A DNA stretch of 64,000 nucleotides, from positions 124,001-188,000 of the forward strand of contig JAQSCO010000009.1 in the NCBI GenBank assembly GCA_029945445.1. Direction: 5' to 3'. This DNA comes from Lacunisphaera sp. (GTDB lineage Bacteria; Verrucomicrobiota; Verrucomicrobiia; Opitutales; Opitutaceae). A program made the position numbers and the translations under genes. Positions 52,631 to 59,320 of this stretch are shown here, one piece after another (position 1 is the first letter of the stretch; every line of letters begins with the position of its first letter). Under the pieces are notes generated by a model. That model ran no database searches. It was not told the origin of the DNA and saw only the letters and a program-made list of their open reading frames with translations.

Positions 52631-53560
52631 ATGACACATTTCGCGAAACCCAAACTGCCGTCGGCCCCGTCCGCCTCGGCCGGCCAAAAGACCAGGAAGA
52701 AAAAGGTCAACACCGAGGGCCTGTGGACCAAGTGCCCGGTCTCGGGGGAAATCGTCTTCAACAAGGACCTGGAGGCCAACCTCATGGTCGTGCCGAAGAG
52801 CGGCTATCATTTCCCGATCGGCTGCCGCGAGCGCATCAAGAGCATGGTGGACGAGGGGACCTTCGTGGAGTTCGACGCCGGCGTGAAGTCGGCCGACCCG
52901 CTGAAGTTCGTCGACTCGGCCGCGTATCCCGACCGCATCAAGCGCTACGAGAAGGACAGCGGCCTGCCCGAGGCGGTCATCTGCGGCCTCGGCAAGATCG
53001 ACGGCATGGAGGTGTCGCTCGCCGTGATGGATTTCCGGTTCTGCGGCGGCGCCATGGGCGCGGCGGTCGGCGAAAAGATCACCCGCGCCATCGAGCGCGC
53101 GATCAAGCAGAAGGCGCCGTGCATCATCGTCAGCTCGTCCGGCGGCGCGCGCATGCAGGAGGGCATTTTTTCGCTGATGCAGATGGCCAAGACCAGCGCC
53201 GCGCTCGGCCGGCTCGCCGAGAAGAAGCTGCCGTTCATTTCCATCCTGACCTACCCGACGACCGGTGGCGTGACCGCCAGCTTCGCGACCTTGGGCGACG
53301 TCATCCTCGCCGAGCCGGGCGCGCTGATCGGCTTTGCCGGCGCGCGCGTCATCAAGGAGACCACCAAGCAGACGCTGCCGCCGGGTTTCCAGACCGCGGA
53401 ATTCCTGCTCAAGCACGGCCTGGTGGACCAGATTGTCAGCCGCCTCGAGCTGCGTGACCGCCTGATCAGCCTGCTGCAGGCGTTGCACACGCGCAAATAC
53501 CACCCCCACAAGGTGCCGACGGCCTCGCCGTTCCCGTCCCAACTCGTGGTCACGAGCTGA
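52631..53560 (+). CDS. accD: Acetyl-CoA carboxylase carboxyltransferase subunit beta, zinc-site variant
   Basis: A 309-residue protein with the full crotonase-like core: [48 protein letters not shown] and [15 protein letters not shown]. The family's N-terminal zinc ribbon is normally C-x2-C-x15-C-x2-C. Here C35 remains, but the other three are Ser38, Val54 and Ser57 (KCPVSG and VVPKSG), so the ribbon should not bind zinc. It forms malonyl-CoA together with AccA, BC and BCCP, which are not in this window. The spacing after the comF-like gene is 11 bases. Confidence 0.94.
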   Translation: MTHFAKPKLPSAPSASAGQKTRKKKVNTEGLWTKCPVSGEIVFNKDLEANLMVVPKSGYHFPIGCRERIKSMVDEGTFVEFDAGVKSADPLKFVDSAAYPDRIKRYEKDSGLPEAVICGLGKIDGMEVSLAVMDFRFCGGAMGAAVGEKITRAIERAIKQKAPCIIVSSSGGARMQEGIFSLMQMAKTSAALGRLAEKKLPFISILTYPTTGGVTASFATLGDVILAEPGALIGFAGARVIKETTKQTLPPGFQTAEFLLKHGLVDQIVSRLELRDRLISLLQALHTRKYHPHKVPTASPFPSQLVVTS

Positions 53561-53568
53561 GTGCTTGG

Positions 53569-53727
53569 CCACGAATTACACTGATCTACACGGATACGGA
53601 CTTCACAGGAGGAAGCGGAGGGAACAGGGAGTTTCAATCCCTCGGCCTCCGTGTCCTCCGTTGCCTCCTGTTAATATGGTTTGGTTGAATTTGCCTTGAT
53701 CCGTGATCATCCGTGAAATCCGTGGTT
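53569..53727. repeat. Nested stuttering inverted repeats between accD and folC
   Basis: The outer arms are CACGAATTACAC-GATCTACACGGAT-type words (53,569-53,600) and GATCCGTGATCATCCGTGAA-type words (53,694-53,727). The inner arms use the GGAGGAAGCGGAGGGAACAG word (53,604-53,630 and 53,648-53,672). The outer right arm contains the folC GTG start at 53,713. The element fills the gap from 9 bases after the accD stop. Confidence 0.85.
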
Positions 53728-55074
53728 AACAAACTTTCCGACTACGCGGCGGTGACGGACTATCTTTATGCGCTCAAGGCGGGCGGCGTGAAGTTCGGCA
53801 TCGACCGCATGCGGCGGCTTGCGGCCGCGCTGGGTCATCCGGAACGGAGCTACCCCGTGATCCATGTCGCCGGCACCAACGGCAAGGGCTCGGTCGCGGC
53901 GATGCTGGAGTCCATCCTGCGCGCCGCCGGTCGCCGCACCGGGCTCTACACTTCGCCGCATCTGGTGAAACTCGGCGAGCGCGTGCAGGTCGACCGCCAG
54001 CTGCTGACCGAGGCGGAGATCGTCGCCTACACCAATGAGTTGATGCCCGTCGCGCAGACCGCCGCGGCGCTGGCCGCCGACGAGCATGCGACGTTCTTTG
54101 AGTTCATGACGGCGATGGCCTTCCTGCAATTTCAGCGGAAACGCGTGGACGTCGCCATCATCGAGGTCGGCCTCGGCGGCCGGCTCGACGCCACCAATGT
54201 CGTGGAGCCGGCGGTGACGGTAATCACTTCCATCGGGCTGGACCATGTCGCCGAACTCGGCGGCACGATCGCGCAGATCGCCCGGGAGAAGGCGGGTATC
54301 ATCAAGCCCGGCCGGCCGGTCGTCATGGGCCGCCTGCCGCCCGAGGCGGAGCATGTGGTGCGGGAGGTCGCCGCCGCGCAGGGCGCGCCGCTGCATTCGG
54401 TGCGCGAGATTTACGGGGAGAACATTGCGGGTTATCCGGCAACTAATCTGGAAGGTGACTACCAGCGCTGGAACGCCGCCACGGCGACGCTTGCGGCGCG
54501 GCTGCTGGATCAGGACTGTAGGGCTGCCGCTTGTCGGCAGGCCGGCCCGGCGACAAGCGCCGGCCCTACATTGCTAGATGAAGCCACCATCGCGCGTGGT
54601 CTGGCCCACGTCAACTGGCCGGGCCGCTGGCAGCGCACGAGCATCGGCGGGCATCCGCTCATCCTCGACGCCTCGCACAATCCCGAAGGGGTGCAGATGC
54701 TGGAACAGGGTCTCCAGAAACTCATCGCGGCGACCGGCCGCAAGCCGGTGATCGTCGCCGCGGCCCTCGGCGAGTTCCGGGCGCGGGCGTTGCTCGGAGT
54801 CGTGCTGCGCTACGCCAGCGAGGTGCATCTCGTCACGCCGCGGCAGGCCCGGGCATGCACGTTCGAGGAGCTGGCGGCGCTGGTGCCGGTGGAGTCGCGG
54901 CCACTGCTGCGCCGCGGGACAGTCGAGGGCATCTTCCCGGATGCGCGCACCTGCACCGTGGGCGGCAAGGATGACACGGTGGTCGTCACCGGCTCGATCT
55001 ATTTGCTCGGCGAGGTGCTCGAGCGCATCGAGCCCGCCCGCGGCGCGGGCGAGGGGGAACTCCAGGATTTTTAG
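53713..55074 (+). CDS. folC: Bifunctional folylpolyglutamate/dihydrofolate synthase
   Basis: A 453-residue Mur ligase-type protein: VIHVAGTNGKGSVAAMLESIL (ATP loop near 51-61), RTGLYTSPHLVKLGERVQV, FFEFMTAMAFLQFQ, EVGLGGRLDATNVV and LDASHNPEGV. It attaches glutamates to folates. The start GTG lies inside the repeat upstream; a second in-frame GTG is at 53,722. Residues 269-286 are encoded by a 54-nt palindrome (54,517-54,570), an apparent in-frame insertion. Otherwise the length and motifs are normal. Confidence 0.94.
   Translation: MKSVVNKLSDYAAVTDYLYALKAGGVKFGIDRMRRLAAALGHPERSYPVIHVAGTNGKGSVAAMLESILRAAGRRTGLYTSPHLVKLGERVQVDRQLLTEAEIVAYTNELMPVAQTAAALAADEHATFFEFMTAMAFLQFQRKRVDVAIIEVGLGGRLDATNVVEPAVTVITSIGLDHVAELGGTIAQIAREKAGIIKPGRPVVMGRLPPEAEHVVREVAAAQGAPLHSVREIYGENIAGYPATNLEGDYQRWNAATATLAARLLDQDCRAAACRQAGPATSAGPTLLDEATIARGLAHVNWPGRWQRTSIGGHPLILDASHNPEGVQMLEQGLQKLIAATGRKPVIVAAALGEFRARALLGVVLRYASEVHLVTPRQARACTFEELAALVPVESRPLLRRGTVEGIFPDARTCTVGGKDDTVVVTGSIYLLGEVLERIEPARGAGEGELQDF
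54517..54570. repeat. 54-nt palindromic element inserted in frame within folC
   Basis: The arms (54,517-54,536 and 54,551-54,570) are complementary at 18 of 20 positions, with a 14-base loop. The edges TGTAGGGC and GCCCTACA are REP-like. It covers exactly 18 codons (CRAAACRQAGPATSAGPT) starting at a codon boundary. Confidence 0.85.
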
Positions 55075-55083
55075 GGCAGAACT

Positions 55084-55236
55084 TTCACCACAGAACACAC
55101 GGAATACACAGAATATGATTTCACCGGAGCCAACGGAGGAAACAGAGACGATCTTTGGGTCCAGACTTCGTGCCCTCTGTTGCCTCCTGTGAGTGATTGA
55201 TTCTGCTTCTGTGTGTTCCGTGTCTTCGGTGGTAAA
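55084..55236. repeat. Nested stuttering inverted repeats between folC and SDR gene
   Basis: The outer arms are CACAGAACACACGGAATACA-type words (55,084-55,116) and TTCTGTGTGTTCCGTGTCTT-type words (55,200-55,236). The inner arms use the same AACGGAGGAAACAGAG word as the elements at 51,816 and 53,569 (55,123-55,147 and 55,173-55,193). It starts 10 bases after the folC stop and ends 76 bases before the SDR start. Confidence 0.85.
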
Positions 55237-55311
55237 TTTCCTCAGGACATCTCCAAGCTGCACTGTGCGCTTGTTTCCCGCAGATTCCGCTGCAAACCTG
55301 CTGCTCCACTG

Positions 55312-56313
55312 ATGCAACCCCGCCCGTCATTCGCGAACGCCTTCAAGGGGAAGCGCGTGCTCATCACCGGCGGGCTCGGGTTCATCGGCTCGAACCTGGC
55401 CCGCACACTCGTCGCGCTCGGTGCGAAGGTTACCATCCTCGACAGCCTCATTCCCGAATACGGCGGCAACCGCCGCAATGTCCACGGGCTGGAGCGCAAG
55501 CTGGCCGTCAACCTGTCCGACGTGCGCGACCGGCACAGTCTGCCCGAGTTTTTGCGCGGCCAGCATTTCCTGTTCAACCTCGCCGGCCAGACGAGCCACA
55601 TGGACTCGATGACCGATCCCGAGACCGACCTCGAGATCAACTGCCGCGCGCAGCTCACGCTGCTCGAGGCGTGCCGGAAGCATAATCCCAAGCTGCGTGT
55701 CGTCTTCGCCAGCACGCGCCAGATCTACGGCCGGCCCGATTACCTGCCGGTTGACGAGCAGCACCCGCTGCGGCCGGTGGATGTGAACGGCATCAACAAG
55801 CTCGCGGGCGAGGAATATCACCTGCTCTACAGCGAGGTGCACGGCGTGCCGGCGACCGTCCTGCGCCTGACCAACACCATCGGCCCGTGCATGCGCATCA
55901 AGGACGCGCGGCAGACTTTCGTCGGGATCTGGATCCGCCAGATTCTCGAGGGCAAACCCATCGAGGTGTGGGGCGGCGGGCAATTGCGCGACTTCACCTA
56001 CGTGGACGACGCCGTGGAGGCCTTCCTCCTCGCGGCCACGCACCCCAAGGCCGTGGGCGGCGTGTTCAACCTCGGCGGCGTCGGCCGCGTCAGCCTGCGC
56101 GAACTCGCCGAGACCCTGGTCAGCGTCGCGGGGCAGGGGAGTTTCTCGGTCCGCGCGTTTCCCGCCGACCGCAAGAAGATCGATATCGGCGACTACTATT
56201 CCGACTGCCGGCTCATCGGCAAAAAGCTCGGCTGGAAACCGCGCACCACGATCCGCCAGGCGCTGGCGCAGACCCTCGCGTATTACCGCAAGGAGCTGCC
56301 GCACTACCTCTGA
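55312..56313 (+). CDS. Extended SDR: NAD-dependent epimerase/dehydratase
   Basis: A 333-residue protein with the NAD site ITGGLGFIGSNLARTL (G20-G26), VVFASTRQIYGRPDYLPVDE and FTYVDDAVEAFLLA. The catalytic YxxxK reads N159-G-I-N-K163 (VNGINKLAGEEYHLLY), so the usual Tyr is Asn. A nearby Tyr (residue ~168) might substitute. It is probably a nucleotide-sugar epimerase or dehydratase acting with the DegT aminotransferase that follows 96 bases later, but the altered site makes the reaction uncertain. ATG at 55,312 is used. Confidence 0.9.
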   Translation: MQPRPSFANAFKGKRVLITGGLGFIGSNLARTLVALGAKVTILDSLIPEYGGNRRNVHGLERKLAVNLSDVRDRHSLPEFLRGQHFLFNLAGQTSHMDSMTDPETDLEINCRAQLTLLEACRKHNPKLRVVFASTRQIYGRPDYLPVDEQHPLRPVDVNGINKLAGEEYHLLYSEVHGVPATVLRLTNTIGPCMRIKDARQTFVGIWIRQILEGKPIEVWGGGQLRDFTYVDDAVEAFLLAATHPKAVGGVFNLGGVGRVSLRELAETLVSVAGQGSFSVRAFPADRKKIDIGDYYSDCRLIGKKLGWKPRTTIRQALAQTLAYYRKELPHYL

Positions 56314-56318
56314 TGCAA

Positions 56319-56406
56319 TTTTTCAATGTTCATCGTTCAGTGTTCAATTTTCATTTGGAAAAAGACGCCTTCCAATGAACGGTGAACAATGAACGTTGAA
56401 AAATGA
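56319..56406. repeat. Stuttering inverted repeat between SDR and DegT genes
   Basis: The left arm (56,319-56,360) repeats TGTTCA / CGTTCAG-type words four times. The right arm (56,370-56,406) repeats TGAACG / TGAACAA. The loop is 9 bases. It begins 5 bases after the SDR stop and ends 3 bases before the DegT ATG at 56,410. Confidence 0.85.
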
Positions 56407-56409
56407 CCG

Positions 56410-57513
56410 ATGAAGATCCTCCCCGCCGACCCCAGGGCCACCTACCTCGCCGCGCAGGCCGAGATCGACGCCGCCATCAAGCGCGTGCTGCTGAGCGGCC
56501 ATTACATCCTCGGCCCCGAGCTCGATGCCTTTGAGAAGGAATTCTCCGCGTGGTTCGGCACCGCGGGCACGGTTGGCGTGGGCAATGGCACCGACGCCAT
56601 CGAACTGGCCCTGCTCGCCGCGGGCATCGGGCCCGGCGACAAGGTCGTCACGGTGGCCAACACCGTCACGGCCACCGTCGCGGCGATCGTCGCGACCGGC
56701 GCGAAGCCGGTATTCGTCGACGTCGAGCCCGGCACGATGCTGCTGGATGTGGCCGCCCTCGAGGCGATGCTCGCCAAGCTGCGCGATCCGAAGATCAAGG
56801 CGGTCGTGCCCGTGCATCTCTACGGCCTGGCCGCCGACATGCCGCGGCTCATGGAAGTGGCGGTCCGGCACAACCTGTTTGTGATGGAAGACTGCGCGCA
56901 GGCGCACGGCTCATTGGTCGGCGGAAAAAAGGCCGGCACGTGGGGGCAGCTCGCCTCGTTCAGTTTCTATCCCACCAAGAACCTCGGCGCGCTCGGCGAC
57001 GCCGGCGCCGTGACCGGGCGCGACGCCGCCCTGCTCGAGAAGGTGCGATTGCTGCGGCAATACGGCTGGCGCAAGCGCTACGTGAGCGACCTACACGGCC
57101 GCAACAGCCGGCTCGATGAACTGCAGGCGGCGATCCTCCGCGTGCGGCTGACGCGGCTGGATGCCGAGAATCAACGCCGCGGCGAGATCGCGAAACTTTA
57201 CCTGGCCGCGCTCAAGGGGGCGCCGCTCGCGCTGCCACTCGTGCCCGAGGGGCGGACGCATACGTGGCACCAGTTCGTGGTGCGCACGCCGAAGCGCGAC
57301 GAACTCCGGGCGCATCTGGAAAAGAAGGACATCTTTTGCGGGGTGCTTTATCCCATGCCGATCCACCGTCAGCCCGCGTATCATGACGCGAGCCTCGCGC
57401 TGCCGCAGACGGAGCAGGCCTGTGCTGAGGTCTTGTCGCTGCCGCTGCACCCTGGCCTGTCCAACGACGATCTCGCGCGGGTGACCGCTGGGGTGAAGCA
57501 ATTCTTTGCCTGA
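56410..57513 (+). CDS. DegT/DnrJ/EryC1 family PLP-dependent aminotransferase
   Basis: A 367-residue protein with the PLP lysine K190 in FSFYPTKNLGALGDAGAV. VGVGNGTDAIELALLAAGIGPGDKV, VEDCAQ-type MEDCAQAHGS and LHGRNSRLDELQAAILRVRL follow. These enzymes aminate keto-sugars of nucleotide sugars. With the SDR upstream it probably makes an amino sugar, perhaps for the surface glycan at the left of the window (inference). It ends before the AT-rich palindrome and the convergent purA gene. Confidence 0.93.
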   Translation: MKILPADPRATYLAAQAEIDAAIKRVLLSGHYILGPELDAFEKEFSAWFGTAGTVGVGNGTDAIELALLAAGIGPGDKVVTVANTVTATVAAIVATGAKPVFVDVEPGTMLLDVAALEAMLAKLRDPKIKAVVPVHLYGLAADMPRLMEVAVRHNLFVMEDCAQAHGSLVGGKKAGTWGQLASFSFYPTKNLGALGDAGAVTGRDAALLEKVRLLRQYGWRKRYVSDLHGRNSRLDELQAAILRVRLTRLDAENQRRGEIAKLYLAALKGAPLALPLVPEGRTHTWHQFVVRTPKRDELRAHLEKKDIFCGVLYPMPIHRQPAYHDASLALPQTEQACAEVLSLPLHPGLSNDDLARVTAGVKQFFA

Positions 57514-57525
57514 AGCCACTCGGCG

Positions 57526-57591
57526 GATGTCAACTAATAGTATACTATGCGCCTGTAGTCCCGGGCGCGTAGTATACTATTAGTTGACATC
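57526..57591. repeat. AT-rich palindromic element, copy 2
   Basis: The arms TGTCAACTAATAGTATACTA (perfect over 22 bp, 57,526-57,547 and 57,570-57,591) enclose a 22-base GC-rich spacer. The spacer partly continues the stem (GCGCC / GGCGC). It sits between the convergent degT-family and purA genes, 13 bases after the first stop. The arms are identical to copy 1 at 41,479 over the 21-bp core. Confidence 0.95.
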
Positions 57592-57607
57592 GCGTGGGGG
57601 TATGAGG

Positions 57608-57634
57608 CCCGGGCCGGTCGGAGACCGGTCCTAC
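57608..57634. repeat. REP-like hairpin at the purA 3' end
   Basis: A hairpin CCGGTC-GGA-GACCGG is flanked by GG and CC. On the purA strand it reads GTAGGACCGG-TCTCCGACCGG, similar in style to the folC insert (GTAGGGC). The purA TAG stop codon (57,631-57,633) is part of its GTAGG edge. Confidence 0.7.
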
Positions 57635-59154
57635 TGTAAGCCAATCAGCTGGGCCGTCGCCGGGACATCCTTGATGATCTGCGAGGGGAGCGGGCCGACG
57701 CCGAGATAGCGGAGATTGGGGAGCACCGCTGGCAGTTTGTCGGGGTAGGCGACCTGAACCAGCGAGCGGACCATCGCGGCGGTGTAGTGCTGGGCGTTCT
57801 TCGGCAGGTCGGCAAATTTGCGGATACCGGTCAGGTCCTCGGTCCAGCCGGGGTGTTTGGTGTAGACGGCCTTTAGGGCGCGGCGGATGGCCTCGTTGCG
57901 CGGGACGTGGTGGTAGCGGCGGCCGTTGTCGTCCACGTAGGCGGTGCAGATCAACAGCTCGGTGGCGCCGGTGAGGGCGTCGATTTTGTTGATCATCAGA
58001 TCCTGGTAGCCGCCGTAGCGGAGGGCGTCGCCCTTTTCCACGGCGTCATACCAGCCGACCATGCGCTGGCGGCCGGTGACGGTGCCAAACTCGATCTGCT
58101 TGAGCTTCTGCGTGAGCGGCAGGGCGTCGTCCATCTCCGTGAGAAACGTGTGCGTGCCGACCTTGGTGTCGTAGGCCTTGGCGACGGCGAAGGTGTGGAT
58201 GGCCTGCACGGGGATGCCCGCGCTCTCGAAGAACTCGGGCGTGAACGTGTGCGAGGCGGTGACGTTCGGCGGGTAGCCGTGGCGCTTGTCGAGCCAGTAG
58301 GCCTGGCCGAATTCGCCGACGATCGAGCGGCCGGCGGCGAGTTCGCGCAGCACCAACTCGCGCACCTCGCCGATGTTCTTTTTCAGCTGCTGGCCGGCAT
58401 CCCAGTAAACTTGCGTGAGCTTATCCAGGTTCAACGTGAACGGCGCCGCACCCTTGAACTGCGTGAGGTCGAACTCCGCCTTCGTGAACAGGCCCAGCTC
58501 GATCGCCTCGGCGTTGGCCTTCTGCTCGGCGGTGGTGAGCTTTTCGAAGAACGCGTCCCAGTTTTTCGGGCTGACCTGGCAGACGTGCTGGATGGTGCGC
58601 ATCGCGCGGTCGGCGCGCTGGGCGAGTTTTCTCGCAAAGAAGTTCGGACCGCCCAGGAAGTCGGCGAAGGTGATCTGCCACTGGCCGGTCTCGTCCTGGT
58701 AGGCCGGCGTGATGCCGCGGCCGGTGGAGCCGCGTGGTTCTTCCTTCAGCACGTTGGCGCGGTAATCCTCCCACGCGAGGTCGAGCAGGCGGTGCGAGAG
58801 GTCGGAGACCATCGTGCGCTCGTCGACGACGAGCCGGGAGAAGATGGCGTAGCCTTTCGACTCGAGCGGGCGGCCCTCCCAGAGGATCTTGCGCGGATCG
58901 GCAACGACGCCGGCGCCGATGGCGAGGTGCGGCACGGCTTTCTCCACGACGCCGGCGGGCAGGAGGTTGAGCTTGATGCCACCGGCGGTGTGGCCGGAGT
59001 TGGAGCCGCCGTTGACCTTGAAGACCACCGTGACGGCGGCGGGCGTGCCGCTGAGTTCCGCGATGACCTCGGGGATGAGGCGGCCCTTGCCCTCGTCACC
59101 GAAGGAAATGCCGACGTCGGCGATCAGCTGGCTGGCAAAGGGGAGGAGGGACAT
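57631..59154 (-). CDS. purA: Adenylosuccinate synthetase, long divergent form
   Basis: A 507-residue protein with [20 protein letters not shown] (the catalytic Asp in GDEGKG), [22 protein letters not shown] (His in G-H-T), [14 protein letters not shown] and [17 protein letters not shown]. These are PurA blocks. It converts IMP and aspartate to adenylosuccinate using GTP. At 507 residues it is about 70-80 longer than the usual ~430, with extra sequence in the middle (residues ~180-290). ATG at 59,154 was chosen over 59,196 because it starts at the conserved part. Confidence 0.88.
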   Translation of the reverse strand: MSLLPFASQLIADVGISFGDEGKGRLIPEVIAELSGTPAAVTVVFKVNGGSNSGHTAGGIKLNLLPAGVVEKAVPHLAIGAGVVADPRKILWEGRPLESKGYAIFSRLVVDERTMVSDLSHRLLDLAWEDYRANVLKEEPRGSTGRGITPAYQDETGQWQITFADFLGGPNFFARKLAQRADRAMRTIQHVCQVSPKNWDAFFEKLTTAEQKANAEAIELGLFTKAEFDLTQFKGAAPFTLNLDKLTQVYWDAGQQLKKNIGEVRELVLRELAAGRSIVGEFGQAYWLDKRHGYPPNVTASHTFTPEFFESAGIPVQAIHTFAVAKAYDTKVGTHTFLTEMDDALPLTQKLKQIEFGTVTGRQRMVGWYDAVEKGDALRYGGYQDLMINKIDALTGATELLICTAYVDDNGRRYHHVPRNEAIRRALKAVYTKHPGWTEDLTGIRKFADLPKNAQHYTAAMVRSLVQVAYPDKLPAVLPNLRYLGVGPLPSQIIKDVPATAQLIGLQ

Positions 59155-59320
59155 GGGGCGAAGGCGGGAGGAGCAATACGAGAGGCTTGAGGACATTCTT
59201 CCACGTTCCGGCGGGCAACGTCAAATAACGGCATAACATTTCCGCCGGGGTGCAGAGGAAACTTGCCAACCGAGCGGGTCGGCCCGACTTTTCAGCCCGC
59301 CCTTGCGGGATTTCGCCATA

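Noticed and set aside
51816-56406. CRISPR array (several short repeats in a 5 kb stretch)
   Set aside because: The repeats are inverted, imperfect and lie between different genes. There are no regular spacers or cas genes.
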